Below are positions 31,882-43,237 of a stretch of DNA of 64,000 nucleotides, piece by piece. Each line of letters begins with the position of its first letter. The first letter of the stretch is position 1. The notes beneath the pieces were generated by a model that saw only the letters and a program-made list of their open reading frames with translations, did not search any database and was not told where the DNA came from. This DNA is from Aurelia coerulea. Its lineage: Eukaryota; Cnidaria; Scyphozoa; Semaeostomeae; Ulmaridae. Location of the stretch: NCBI GenBank assembly GCA_039566865.1, contig CM076944.1, forward strand, positions 15,212,501 to 15,276,500, in the 5' to 3' direction. The translations under genes were made by a program, and so were the position numbers.

Positions 31882-34800
31882 TAAATTATTATTATTAGCA
31901 AAATGGCGGTCGGTCGTGCCTAATGGCGCTCCGTCCAACATTTCTGTTTTGATTTTAATAATCCGTCGTAACTGCCGCCGTTAATGCTGCTGGTAATGTA
32001 GTTGGATTGTTTATGTTATGATTGAGAAATTGAAACGAGCATACAAAGCAACAATTCGTAGTGGAAAGATATGCTTCGTTGGAAAGAAGTTATCTGCGGG
32101 TTTTGATTACAGCTTTGGTTGTTATCTTCGAGTCCTCAATGAAGCTGAGTGGTCAAGTTTTGAGGAAAAAGAATCCCAGTTTCGTTCACAGATTGCTTCG
32201 AGGCGTTTAAATCATGGTGATTTCATTTGTAAGGGAGACATTAGTCTCTGGATGCAGGTTCATAAGATCCTGCATGGCATATTTTACAAAAACCAAGACT
32301 TCCAATTTGTGCAACCAAATGGTTGCCAGTGGAGCGTAGCACTGCAACGCTACGCAGCACGCGTTGTCAAGACGTATCCAAGAAACGATGAATACTCTAT
32401 TCAAAGTGCGAACAATACCCTTGACTACATAAAAATTCAGTTGGAGTTTATCAAGAAAACAATAGGCCCTTTCTTCAGTATTAAAAATGCTGCAGCGAAT
32501 GATTCGAATAAAGTATCTAAGGAAAAGCTGGTTGATTTGTGGTTGAACGGACGTAAGAAAGCTATTGCTGTTATAAGAAACAATGGTTGTTGGCCTGCAA
32601 CCGTAACTGCCTGTTCTACTGTTTCACAGAACGAAAATTATTTCAAGTCATCTCCCAAATGTGCAATTCGTAGTGAGTTTGTACCACCCGGAAATCGTTA
32701 TTTTGATCGAGCTTTAGCTCGCTCTTTGGTAAATCAATCAGATCTATTTAATCTGGAGGAGGTTGCAGAAATCATAAGGCAGTGCCCCAGAGGGAAGTCA
32801 TGTGGTATCGATGGAGTATATTACGAAGATCTTCGAGAATGTAATCGTGATAAAGAAATTGTGAATATTATGAATATTTGTTTGGTTAATCAACGTGTCT
32901 CGGCGTTTTGGAAACATTGCGTGATAAGTAGGATACCCAAGAAGAATTTTAACCCCGATGACCTTTTGACCCTCCGGGATATATCATTGTTGCCGGTGTC
33001 ATACAAGGTATTTTCTAAAGCTTTGTGCAACAGATTGCTTCCCTTTGTCTCAGATAAAGTGGCTTTTTGGCAACGTGCATTTCTCAGTAAGCGTGACAGG
33101 CAAGATTTGATTTTCACCCTAAAAACAGCATTTGATGATTTTCGTCATAAGAGCTCGAAAATGGTATCCGTATTCATTGATTTTGCAGATGCTTTCGGCA
33201 GCGTAGAGCATGGGTTCATCTTCGAAACCCTTGAGTCATTTGACATACCCTTGATATATTGTGCATTGATTGAGGACATTTACCGTTATTCGTCCTTCTC
33301 GGTGATTTGTGGATATGAACTCAGTGAGTCGTTTTATATAATACGCGGTACAAAAACTGGGGACCCTCTCAGTGCCCTCATTTTCATTCTGGTGGTTGAT
33401 GTTGTGTGTCGGCCTATGTATAGAAGAGCATTAGATGAAATGAACATTTTGAACGACGAAATCGTTAATCCGTTACCAGTACAGGCATTTGCAGACGATA
33501 TTAACACTACCCATCACGACGCCAAGCTTATCCAAAATATGTTCGATGTCAGCGAAGAAGTGAGTATTCAGTCAGGACTCGAAGTTAAACCTGAGAAATG
33601 TGCTGTTCTCTACGCACGACGATCTGGTAATAATTGGTACAAAGGAAAAAATGACGTCAGTCCAGTCATTACCGTTCAGGGTAATGTTCTAGAGACGCAT
33701 GATCGAAACTATTCGTACAAGTATTTGGGAAAATCTCTCTCGTTGTCAGGTGAAGAAAGTGCTCAAGTTGAGGAATTTATTGCAACATATCTCGATTTAG
33801 TAAAGGAAATCTCGGATTCCAGTTTACCATTGGCACTTAAAGCAAGCGCACTAAATAACATGGCCCTAGCCAAAGTCCTCCATCATTTTTATAATACGCG
33901 ATTAACGGAAGAACAACTAGATAATATTGACAGGTCAGTTACTAAGACTGTCAGAGAAATGTATGCATTATACACTACTACAACCAATCTTGTGATTTAT
34001 TTACCACGGGAGTATGGTGGTATTGGAGTGAAAAGAGTGTCTGATGTTTATCGGACTACAAGACTGGCATTTCTAGTCAAGATGCTGAATCATGATGTGC
34101 CACAGTTCAGAAATATGGCTCGTGAGTCTTTGAGGTTAGATATGGACAAAAGGGGAGTATTACTGTCAGAGAGTAGCGATAACTTTCTTGGCTATGACTT
34201 GAATTCTAATGGTTTTTTGAATACGAGAACGCGATTCGGGTGGCAGTCAGACTGGCCAGACATGTTACGATATGCTCGTAAGTTGGGCGTTAAAGTGATT
34301 TTCAGAAACGGAAAAGCAGAAATAACTTACAACGATTTAACTCTGGACGAAACCCCTAAACTTCAGAATATACTTTTTCGCATTACCATAGATAGAGATC
34401 TTCAGAAGGCCAAAGAACTTAGTATCCAAGGTCCTTTTCTTGGACTAAATGACATTCAGGTAAAAGCGTCTCATTCTATCTTTTACAACTGGAAGATAAG
34501 CGATGATTTGGTTCGTTTTGCTATCAAAGCGCGTTTAAGTTTACTCCCAACAAATTTCACAACTTATATTTGGAACAGGACAAATGATCCGTGTTGTCCG
34601 CTTTGTTTTAGCCACACAGAAAGTATTGCGCATTTGTTTAATGGATGCAAGGAATTTCATAATTTCTACAGTCGCCGGCACGATCGGATTGTTGAAAAAC
34701 TTTTCGATGAAATAAAGTTGATATTATGTTCGAGCAAGAAAGTTTATACAAACAAGTTACTAGAAACTTTGTTGCCAGAATATCGAGAAGAGCTGACCTT

Positions 34801-35376
34801 GCTTCAACATCGGAAACCGGACATTGTTATTATTGATAAAACTTCACGAGATATCATCATAGCAGAAGTTACAGTTTGTTTTGATCTCTACTTTGGATTC
34901 TCGTTTCCAGCGAAGTGTGATCGCTACCAGGACCTGTGTGACGTTCTTCGTGAAAATGGATGGAACCCTTCTCTTCATGTTCTGTGTTTTGGTGCGCTTG
35001 GCTGTATCAAAGAGGACGTTTATGAACGATTGCGGAATATTGGCTTTGGAAAAGGAAAAGTAAAGGAACTGTTAGCTTGGTGCTCGATTTCTAATATTAT
35101 TGGAGCGAACTATATCTGGAGGCACAGGGTGAAAAAATTGAGTCACTGATTTCTTTCCATTTCACCTTTCGTTTTGGTCTGCTTTTGATAAACCTGGCTT
35201 TTAAGCCCACATCAAGTATCATTCTGTTCATCTTTGATACTCAGTGATAAATTTATTCACCGTTTGTACCATGGCGTTTATTAACGGTAACTGTAAAACC
35301 AGCAAACATTCTGTATATATTAACTAAGCAGTAGGTTTTGCCATTTGCTTGGGTGCAGAATAATTTAGAATAGAAT
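31882..35376 (+). mobile_element. RLE-type non-LTR retrotransposon, apparently intact
   Basis: One uninterrupted ORF with short untranslated ends (5' about 135 bp, 3' about 227 bp), between two copies of a 137-141 bp segment. The 5' edge starts ATTAAATTATTATTATT. No poly(A) tail; the 3' edge is ...TTTAGAATAGAATCGTA followed by TTATT. Confidence 0.8.
32018..35149 (+). CDS. RLE-type retrotransposon polyprotein (RT, CCHC finger, restriction-like endonuclease)
   Basis: A 1043-codon frame. An in-frame TAA at 31994 and the lack of any ATG between set the start. Residues 1-230 are basic with no clear zinc finger or Myb-like DNA-binding domain, unlike full R2. RT: PRGKSCGIDGVYYEDL (about 265), LLPVSYKVFSKALCNRL, VFIDFADAFGSVEHGF (first Asp), GTKTGDPLSA (about 447), FADDINTTH (about 493; Asp pair intact), YKYLGKSLSL. 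After the thumb come CPLCFSHTESIAHLFNGC (CCHC finger, about 868) and the endonuclease: KPDIVIIDKTSRDIIIAEVT (PD...E) with K in the following segment, CDRYQDL and LHVLCFGALG. The restriction-like nuclease nicks DNA for target-primed reverse transcription. No stop or frameshift; possibly functional. It is different in family from the minus-strand RLE copies nearby. Confidence 0.9.
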   Translation: MIEKLKRAYKATIRSGKICFVGKKLSAGFDYSFGCYLRVLNEAEWSSFEEKESQFRSQIASRRLNHGDFICKGDISLWMQVHKILHGIFYKNQDFQFVQPNGCQWSVALQRYAARVVKTYPRNDEYSIQSANNTLDYIKIQLEFIKKTIGPFFSIKNAAANDSNKVSKEKLVDLWLNGRKKAIAVIRNNGCWPATVTACSTVSQNENYFKSSPKCAIRSEFVPPGNRYFDRALARSLVNQSDLFNLEEVAEIIRQCPRGKSCGIDGVYYEDLRECNRDKEIVNIMNICLVNQRVSAFWKHCVISRIPKKNFNPDDLLTLRDISLLPVSYKVFSKALCNRLLPFVSDKVAFWQRAFLSKRDRQDLIFTLKTAFDDFRHKSSKMVSVFIDFADAFGSVEHGFIFETLESFDIPLIYCALIEDIYRYSSFSVICGYELSESFYIIRGTKTGDPLSALIFILVVDVVCRPMYRRALDEMNILNDEIVNPLPVQAFADDINTTHHDAKLIQNMFDVSEEVSIQSGLEVKPEKCAVLYARRSGNNWYKGKNDVSPVITVQGNVLETHDRNYSYKYLGKSLSLSGEESAQVEEFIATYLDLVKEISDSSLPLALKASALNNMALAKVLHHFYNTRLTEEQLDNIDRSVTKTVREMYALYTTTTNLVIYLPREYGGIGVKRVSDVYRTTRLAFLVKMLNHDVPQFRNMARESLRLDMDKRGVLLSESSDNFLGYDLNSNGFLNTRTRFGWQSDWPDMLRYARKLGVKVIFRNGKAEITYNDLTLDETPKLQNILFRITIDRDLQKAKELSIQGPFLGLNDIQVKASHSIFYNWKISDDLVRFAIKARLSLLPTNFTTYIWNRTNDPCCPLCFSHTESIAHLFNGCKEFHNFYSRRHDRIVEKLFDEIKLILCSSKKVYTNKLLETLLPEYREELTLLQHRKPDIVIIDKTSRDIIIAEVTVCFDLYFGFSFPAKCDRYQDLCDVLRENGWNPSLHVLCFGALGCIKEDVYERLRNIGFGKGKVKELLAWCSISNIIGANYIWRHRVKKLSH

Positions 35377-35378
35377 CG

Positions 35379-35888
35379 TATTATTGATCAATATTCACTC
35401 GGTGTTGATGTTGACTGCCTGTTGACTGCTGGATAGCAAGTCAAGTCCCTTGGCTTTAGGTATCCAGTACTTTTCTCAGGATCTTTGCAGTTCCTAACAG
35501 ACAAGCTTTTTGTAAAAGTTCTGTGCTGCATTCCACTTCAATTTTCTTCAACCAATTCTCAAAGTTCTTTCCAATGGTACCCAGAGCCCCAATGATTATT
35601 CTTGACTTCCCTCACATTCCATAGCCTCTTGATCTCTCTCTTCAAGTCTTGATACACCTCGATTTTTTCCTTTTCTTTTCTTTCAATTCTTGTATCGAAG
35701 GGGCAGGATATGTCAATCAGCAAACACGATCGATCCTTTTTGCTTTCAAACGTAATGTCTGGTCGGTTATGCTCCAGTCGATGATCTGTCTGTATGGGAA
35801 AATCCCATAATAACCTAAAGTCTTCTGTCACAATCATACTCTCTACTTTATGGTTGTACCATCTATCTCCATGGTCTATTATCATTAT
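35379..35888 (-). pseudogene. RLE LINE family 2, endonuclease fragment
   Basis: The minus-strand frame (35960-35559) reads LLWDFPIQTDHRLEHNRPDI, then LIDISCPFDTRIERKEKEKI, EVYQDLKREIKRLW: the PD...D core and K-x-x-x-Y-x-x-L of the restriction-like endonuclease, followed by a frameshift into VGNHWGSG-like residues where GALG is usual. The 3' end is at 35379, its start at an (ATT)n tract, so it is 5'-truncated. Confidence 0.8.
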
Positions 35889-35899
35889 CATTATCATCA

Positions 35900-35930
<31 letters not shown>

Positions 35931-35955
35931 TATTGTTATTATTATTATTATTATT
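35889..35955. repeat. (ATT)n microsatellite
   Basis: Imperfect run shared as border by two RLE LINE copies. Confidence 0.9.
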
Positions 35956-36665
35956 GTCATTGTTTCAGCTTACGCTCTGGCTGTTGGAATTGCCGTCATT
36001 CCTCCTGTTAGGCGGGTCATAACAAATGACCAAGGGCTAACAGGAAATCTCTCTCTTACATCTCTAGCACTTTCCTCAGGATCCTTGCAGTTCCTAACAA
36101 GGCAGTCTTTTGTGCAGCTCCGACATCACCCGGTATCCCCAACTTCTCAATCCACCTGTCAAACTCTTTTGTCACACTTCCAAGGGCACCTACAACCACA
36201 GGAACAACCTGCACCTTTCTCAATTGCCACAGTCTTCCAATTTCCCTTCGCAAGTCCTGGTATTTCTCCACCTTTTCCCTTTCCTTTTCATGTACTCTTC
36301 CATCGGCGGGTACTGCAATATCCACAATTACACAGCTTTTTTCCTTTTTATCAACTATAACAATGTCTGGCCTCCTTGCCTCTATCACATTATCGCATTG
36401 TATATTTATATCCCACAACAATTTTACACTTTCATTCTCTACCGTTCCTTCTGGGTTATGTTCATACCATCTTTCCTTATGTTCTAATGCATTTTTCTTG
36501 CACAGTTCCCAATGAATTTTCTTTGCTACATTATCATGGCGTCTCTTGTATTCTTTCTGAGCTAATTTTTCACATTCACTTATTATGTGTTGCACACTTT
36601 CTCCTTTCTTTCCACACATCCTACAAAGAGGATTGTCAATACTCTTATCAATGTGGTGTTTTACA
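35956..36665 (-). pseudogene. CCHC finger and restriction-like endonuclease of the split RLE LINE
   Basis: Minus reading: CRMCGKKGESVQHIISEC with EYKRRHD (CCHC finger), WYEHNPEGTV, then VIEARRPDIVIVDKKEKSCV and IVDIAVPADGRVHEKEREKV (P-D...D), EKYQDLRREIGRLW and VVPVVVGALGSVTKEFDRW. All conserved residues of the nuclease are seen. Almost identical to the copy at 57292-57786 plus 59969-60224, indicating recent activity of this family. Confidence 0.88.
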
Positions 36666-39600
36666 GCCCAGTTTGGATTTAATTGTCGTGCTTACTGGAG
36701 GTCACGGCATCCAAATTTCTTGTGTTCGAAACGGCATTTCTTTAGCCTATGATTATTTCGCAACCATTGCGAATTTCTGTTTGATATATTGGCCCTAGAA
36801 AGTAAAAGTCATCCCTTTTCTTGTAAATCTAGTACCACAACCCTGGCTCTTCAGGATGGGAAAATATTTAAAGTTTTTGCAGAGGACCTATTTTGATGCC
36901 TTCTCATGAAGCTCAAAGTAACCGCTCTTTTGGTCTGTACCAAAAAAAAATTCCACCTGGCCTCTCAACGAAACTTTGTAATCTTAAAATAAACATGTCA
37001 TTCTTTGCTGCTCTGGTGTCCGATTATGTGGGAAAATTTGCCTGCTCCCGATATTTACATTTTTATAAATTGAAAATCTAGGCCTATGTTCTCCATTGTC
37101 GACCAGAAGTGATTGCATTCTTTACTAGGCCTAACTAAAGCCTACCAAGCTTGCACCTGTCCACAACAACACAAGTTCAAACAGAAATGAGGATTGACTG
37201 CAGAAAAACAACAGTGATGAAGGACTGAGTAATGATCATCAAGCCTGTTCCTTTTTAAGAATATTGATACATATAAATATAGCCTTTTCTATCAAATTTT
37301 TGAAGAATCAACAATTAGGCCTAAGTCCATCTATGTACCTAATAAATTTTCAAGTTTTGAATTTCCAAACATTTCTTAATACTTTGATGTTAGATGAATT
37401 ATGAAATCAACCCTGCATACAGCTGACAAGTACTGTAATTCTGCATGTATCAATGCTATGATTTCTAAACTGTGCATGTGCAAAATGGAATTTTTCATCA
37501 ATTCTTTGCAGATTTATCATCATCAGGATAATGGGCTCTGGCAACCAAATAGATTTGACAAAAAAAGTAAAGAAGCTCTTTGAACCATTTTGACATTATT
37601 GTGATTGAGGTTGAAAGATGAACTCTGGACTTCTCCAAAGAAGAAGTAAAAAGGAAAGTCTATGATTCAACTATACACAAGATATGTTTGTTGGGTTATT
37701 ATTATCAAATGCATAGGAAATGCCTGTTGATAAAAATTTCATTCTCTTTTTATTATCTTGAAGTTTGCAGTACATGTATTTTTTATAAGAGACAGCTTTC
37801 TATAAGAAACGGTAGGCTCAATATTTCAAAAGTTAAGAAACAACCCTGCCAGAATTTAAAAAGCGAAGGCACTCTTTAGTAATTTGCAGTTTTAATTGTC
37901 CCAGTACACTCAAAAATGTTTTGACACTGTACTGTGTCGCAACTGTTTGGACATTATTTTGAGTGTGAATTATGTTTAATTATTTTGAGATCTTACCAAG
38001 TAATTTGGGAGCCCTCTTGAAAAAACTAAATTAACTCTTTACTTCTGGTGTTAAAAATATAAGAAACACACAAGAAACTTTTGCTAGCAAAATGGCCCAA
38101 AAATTTAAGAAACTGCCTACCAGCCCAGGGTCTTAATTTCTTGTGAAAAATACATGTATGTGATATTATACAATAAATTGATTTATTTAATTTTGATAAG
38201 ATGTTGTTTTTATGAAATGTATAGCTAATTGATGCAAAAAATCTGTGGAGCTCCTAAGAAAAATATATCTTGTCTGTTGCTTTTGTTGTTTACTTTGAAC
38301 TTGAAACAATGTCTGGAAATTGTACAGCATGAATTTTGTGAAGGGTGATACTCATAATGGATAAAGTATAGATACACATCAAAGGCATGGTTTAAAATGT
38401 CTCAAATTATGCCTTTAATTTTATTTCTCAACTTTTTGCAACTTCAAAATTCAGCTTTGAATTGAACATTTTGGGATCCAGAGACGTAGGAACTGGGAGG
38501 CACTGAGGGCACAAGATTTTGCAATAAACAAAGAAGTGCCCTCCTTATTTTCAGGTGGTGCCCCCTTAGTTTAGTGCCCTTGTTCCTAGCTTAGTGCCCC
38601 CTTAGCTTATGAAAAAATACCCTTGAGGTGTTGTGCCCCCCAAGTTTGAGATCCTTCCTACGTCCCTGTTTAGTTTGGATCACAAGTGGAATTTAGGTGC
38701 ACATATAGAGCTGAATTCATGCTTGCAATGTAATTTTCAATGCTTCCTGGATAAGTTTTCATGTATCACATTACTGAGCCAAACACAAGTCTTACTGTGC
38801 AAAGGGCAATAAGAAGGGTGCGTCAGGTGCCAATTCAGCTTTTGAGGGCAAAAATGGGGATGGCTGCTGGGTCTGCAAAATTTATTACCCACTTCAGGAA
38901 GATTGTGCCCCACCACAGCTAATAATTTGTTTTGCTAGCTTTTTTCATAAATTCCTTTTGGAAGTCCCACTTCTTTTGCAGCTATTTGAACAAATGTCAT
39001 CCTGCATATGGGTACTCTGATCAGGAAGTGAAAAGTCAATGGGAATTTTTGGGTCAAAAGGGTTTTTTTGAGATAGGTTAGATCACAACAAGAAATTCCA
39101 GTGCTGGTCTTTTTAAATGTCTTTCTCACATATAGATATAAATTACTAATTCAGCCTTTGTAAAATGTTCCCAAATTCAACTAAATTTTTTAGCTTTCTC
39201 AAGGTTCAATTTTTTGATAGAAGTCCTTGTTCCATCAACAGATCCCAACTGCTAACTTTGTTAAGTGAACACAGAAATTTTCCTTTCCAAATGATTAACA
39301 TTTGCACAAACAAGTTTTTAAAGTAATTGGTGATTTGTTTGTAAACACTTAATATTTGCAGATTTTCAAATCTTTATGCATGAACTCTTGATTGTTAGTT
39401 TTCTTGAAAATTTAAAGTGTGCTTGGGATCTCTTCTATGCAGAAGACAAAGTTAGCAGTTTTAAAACAGATTGGAGCAAATGTTCTCTGAAATTCTGGAG
39501 GTGCTGGACTTTCATGCCAGTTCTTGACATATCCAGTCCAGATTAGGATAATCCCCTGCAATGTTCATTTCCAAAGCTCTGCTTTAAGTCTGGTTTATTG

Positions 39601-40012
39601 TGGCTTTAAACTTGACAAAGCTGCAGAAAGATTAGGCAATTCAGGATAATAAAATGTCTGCTCTGTCTTCAAAAAAAATTCTTCATAATTCGAAATTTTC
39701 AGTTGAATTCTTTCCAATGTTCTTTGTTAATATTCTGGGTAAAAATCAAATCACCAGTCACCACCGGCCTAAAAAGGGATAGATTGTTCTGCTTGCAAGT
39801 ATTCTTGTGGTCAGGGCATAGGAAAGAAGTGCCAGCATCTCTAACAAAGAATAGTTTCCACGATTTGCAGAAAGGCATTTGAAGTGCTCCCGAATTTATT
39901 ATGGTCATCCGCTGCTCGCAGCTTTTTAGGCCATAGCCCTCCAGCCGGAAGCCGGAAATTTGATCGATTGCAAACGTGGCCTCGTTTTAGTTTTACATTT
40001 TTTGTGTTTGTT
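36666..40012. mobile_element. Unidentified 3.35-kb insertion with 10-bp target duplication
   Basis: Flanked by GTGTTTTACA at 36656-36665 and 40013-40022 inside an RLE LINE whose uninterrupted relative has the word once. The ends (GCCCAGTTTGG at left, TTTTTTGTGTTTGTT at right) show no inverted repeats. No transposase, polymerase or LTR is recognised. A minus-strand 69-codon frame (39908-39699) has HKNTCKQNNLS-like Cys residues without known domain. It includes the small hAT-like unit at 38479. It could be a non-autonomous element or a retroposed sequence. Confidence 0.7.
38479..38668. mobile_element. Short hAT-like MITE
   Basis: CAGAGACGTAGGAACTGGG at the left and, read in reverse, CAGGGACGTAGGAAGGAT at the right. 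The interior is rich in GTGCCC words. No clear 8-bp duplication is visible. Confidence 0.55.
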
Positions 40013-41598
40013 GTGTTTTACATAATTTGTTCTGATCGCCTGTTTCTGTGCAGCACATAACAACGCCTCCGTTTCAACTTTTAAATCACTTCTGACTAAC
40101 CAATTCCAGGTTTTGTCCTTGTCTACCTTCTCCGGCATTTTCCTGATGAACTGTCCATACACCCTTTTCCCCTTCCACTTGTCTTTAAGCTCCTGAGCCT
40201 TCTTTCGTTTGAATTCACTCTTACTAATAGTACTTTGTGTCTCAATCGTCCCTGATGTACAAACCCCCTGAATTAACTTTTCTACATAATTCAATACATA
40301 CAAGCTTAAGCTATTTTCCTCTCCTCTAACACAATGTTCTATGCCTATCAAACCTCTGCCTCCTTCATGCCTCTTCAAGTACAGTCTGTCCACATCACTC
40401 TTAGGATGAAACGCACCATACATTGTCATCGTCTTTCTTGTTGTTCTGTCTAAACTTTTCAGTTCACTTCCTTTCCAGTCCAGGATTCCAGCCCCATATC
40501 TGAAGATAGCTACTGCCCATGTGTTCATCGCTGTAATTTTGTTTCTACCATGCAACTTTGATTTAAGAATCAACCTGAGCCTTCTCTTGTATTCCCTTAT
40601 GATTTTCTCTTTCATCTCATTTTCTTTGATCTTATCCAGCTCGACTATCCCCAGATATGTGTACCCTTCCTTTTCCACCTCCTTCATTACTTCGCCATTC
40701 GGAAGTTCTATCCCCTCACATCTAGCTATTTTTCCTCTCTTCAAGGTAAGAACACCACACTTTCTAAGACCAAACTCCATCCCAATATCTGTACTGAAGA
40801 CGTGAACCGTGTTCACAAGTGAATCTATCTGTTCTTCATTCTTACCAAACAGCTTTAGATCATCCATGAACAGAAGATGATTTAATTTGTACTCTCTCTT
40901 TCCCCATTCATAACATGCATTGACCTTTCTGAGCACTAACGACAGTGGAATCATCCTCAAGACAAACAGCAAAGGCGATAAACTGTCACCCTGAAATTTT
41001 CCCCTCTTTACATCAACATTACCAAGTTCTTCTCCATTAGGTGTTAACAAAAGCTTCCACTAACCCATACATCTTTGCAGAAAGTTTCTTACATTCTCTG
41101 CAATCCCGAAAATTTCCATACTCTCACTAATCCAACTATGGGGGACAAAGTCATAAGCTTTCTTATCATCTATCCATGCCATAGCCAGGTTAGAATGTCT
41201 TTTCCTGCAGTCTCTCAATACAGTCTTGTCAATTAACAATTGATCTTTTGTGCCACGACTCCCACGCCTACATCCTTTTTGTTCTTCTGGCAGAAGATTC
41301 TCTCTTTCTAAATAGGTGTACATCTCTTCTGCTATCATTCCTGTCAAGAGCTTCCACATCAAAGGGAAACACGTAATAGGGCGATAGTTTTCCACTGCAT
41401 TACCTTTCGCAGGGTCCTTTTGGCACAGCACTGTACGACCATATGTCATCCATGCAGGTAAATGATCTTCACCCTCCAATATCTTATTCCGTTGGCAAGC
41501 GATTCTAATATGAAGGTTATTGAGGTTTTTAATCCAATATCCTTGGACACCATCCTTCCCTGGTGCTTTCCAGTTTGGGATCTTTCGACACTGTTTCT
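40013..41598 (-). pseudogene. Reverse transcriptase of the split RLE LINE
   Basis: Minus reading from 41598: [92 protein letters not shown] (first Asp), then after a shift [20 protein letters not shown] and [20 protein letters not shown] (FMDD box, the usual form in NeSL-like elements), YTYLGIVELDKIKE, and RLYLKRHEGGRGLIGIE. The GDSLSP and FMDD boxes are intact; breaks occur near 41055 and 41490. Near 40013 the frame runs into the inserted segment and picks up an unrelated tail. Confidence 0.88.
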
Positions 41599-42771
41599 TT
41601 ACATTTCAACACTAATCCTCACCATTTCCTGAAGGTGTTCGACGTTACTCTTCTTCTTTAGATCTTTTAACCATCCAGCCTCTCTATTATGTTCCTTTTC
41701 AACGCTCCAGATGTCACCCCAAAGCTTCCTACTCTCTTCAGCATCTGGCGCATCACTTACACTATTTCCACCTCCATTCAGTTCTGTGTATATCTTCTTC
41801 TGATCAACATTAAACATCCTGTTTTGTCTGAATTGAGTGATTCTCTGTTCGCATCTTTTAACTTTTGCGCTCTTTGCTATCATTCTCTGCTTTAGCTCTT
41901 CGATCACTGTTTTAAGCCCTTGTCTTTTAACTCTGTAGTTTGCTTCCAGATCTTTCAGTTTCCTTTTCTTCTTATCCCCAAGTTCACCTTTTTTTTCTCT
42001 TTCCAGCAAGTTGACATCCTGCTTCAATCTTTTAATATCCCCCTCAATTCTACGTTTCCATCTAGGTTCATCTTTCTTCCTAAATGTGATTTTCTTCAAA
42101 CCTAGCTGTTCCGCCACCCACACACTTGCGGCCCTGATTAGGTCATTCGTTTGTGTGATGTTGCCGCCTGCCATTATTTCTTTCAGTTGCTCAACAATCT
42201 GTCTCTGTTCTGGGTCAAACTCAACATCGTCGGTTTCGGTTTCAGCTTCATCTCTCTCACACCTCATTACATCAGCCTCCTCTACTTGATTATTCCTATC
42301 CACTTCTTGGTCATTTCTCACTTCAGTTTCCTCATTCACAAATTCAGTCTGAGTATCGTCTTCCAGATTACCATCCTCGTTCTGTACTTCATCTTCTATT
42401 TTCCTTTTAATCATTTCCAACTCAAGCTCTGATAGCCACCCGTTCTTTCTGATGGCCCTCGCCTGGTCACAAACACGCTGTTCCGTTGAGTGAAACATAC
42501 CCCTTACTCTCCATTCTCTAAACATTCTTTGTCTGTAGCCTCTGATGGGTCTCCCCTCTTCATCAAACGGGTTACTTCTATAAAAGCATTCCATCACTAC
42601 CTTATTTACTTCTTTATTCCATCTCATTCTGGCAGTATTAGGATAACGACCGGGCCCCCGCTGCTCACCCGAGGAACACCTGCCGGACGAGGAGCCTTCA
42701 CGTGATGTTCCAGCCCCATTTACGTCGTTATTTGATATACTATCATTAAGGTTGACAGTGTTTTTTAGCAC
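41599..42771 (-). CDS. N-terminal ORF of the split RLE LINE (coiled-coil, DNA-binding-like start)
   Basis: An open frame of 390 codons. Residues 40-110 ([40 protein letters not shown], then WSEL-like [13 protein letters not shown]) recur at the start of other RLE elements in my reading of the family and look like a helix-turn-helix or Myb-like segment, though I cannot confirm. 130-200 is very acidic and 230-310 is a Lys/Glu coiled coil. It ends with a stop just before the RT fingers, so ORF 1 and RT may have been one frame. A similar coiled-coil part survives at 47187-47340. Confidence 0.7.
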   Translation of the reverse strand: MLKNTVNLNDSISNNDVNGAGTSREGSSSGRCSSGEQRGPGRYPNTARMRWNKEVNKVVMECFYRSNPFDEEGRPIRGYRQRMFREWRVRGMFHSTEQRVCDQARAIRKNGWLSELELEMIKRKIEDEVQNEDGNLEDDTQTEFVNEETEVRNDQEVDRNNQVEEADVMRCERDEAETETDDVEFDPEQRQIVEQLKEIMAGGNITQTNDLIRAASVWVAEQLGLKKITFRKKDEPRWKRRIEGDIKRLKQDVNLLEREKKGELGDKKKRKLKDLEANYRVKRQGLKTVIEELKQRMIAKSAKVKRCEQRITQFRQNRMFNVDQKKIYTELNGGGNSVSDAPDAEESRKLWGDIWSVEKEHNREAGWLKDLKKKSNVEHLQEMVRISVEM

Positions 42772-43151
42772 TCATATAGAGGTTTAGTGAATTTTAAGGT
42801 TGCACTACCACCAGTGTTTTTCGAATGTACGCAATAGTGATAGAAGCTTTATCGCCACTCAATCGAAAGTCGCATTTGAAATGTATAAGAAAGACGCTCA
42901 ATCCAGGCTCAGACACCATCTCTAGGGAAGTTGCCAACCAAGGCTAAAGAGTCCCCCCTACCCATGAGACAGACTAGCCCCCGCCGGATGCCAACCCGGT
43001 ATTTCTTGGTCTCGGGGAGAGCTTACAGGTGCTACACCTTGCTCAAGGGTGACCTGGAGGTAGTTGTGGCAAAAGGTAACCTCATTATCCCACGTCGAAA
43101 CTCCACAACCGGATGCAGTTTTATGTCATACCCAGGACAGCAATTTCATTC

Positions 43152-43179
43152 TTATTATTATTATCATTATTATTGTTAC

Positions 43180-43236
<57 letters not shown>

Positions 43237-43237
43237 C
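43152..43237. repeat. (ATT)n microsatellite
   Basis: Shared border: 5' side of the split RLE LINE and 3' side of the next copy. Confidence 0.95.

Larger units (their letters stand above)
35956..43151 (-). mobile_element. Near full-length RLE LINE (NeSL/R4-Dong-like), split by a 3.35-kb insert
   Basis: Minus strand. The 5' part is 43151-40013, the 3' part 36665-35956; together about 3.85 kb. The two pieces join at the 10-bp word GTGTTTTACA, which is present once in an unbroken relative at 60174-60183 and twice here. (ATT)n lies beyond both ends (43152-43237 and 35889-35955). The 5' leader (42772-43151) is GC-rich and unannotated. Frameshifts near 41050 and 41500 make it inactive as it stands. 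Confidence 0.85.

Noticed and set aside
35794..36798. Plus-strand frames of up to 188 codons
   Set aside because: Antisense shadows of minus-strand RLE LINE coding sequence; likewise the plus-strand frames between 40521 and 47248.
43000..43151. HDV-like ribozyme at the 5' end of the split RLE LINE
   Set aside because: R2-type elements often have one, and the GC-rich leader invites the idea, but I could not build the nested double pseudoknot by eye.
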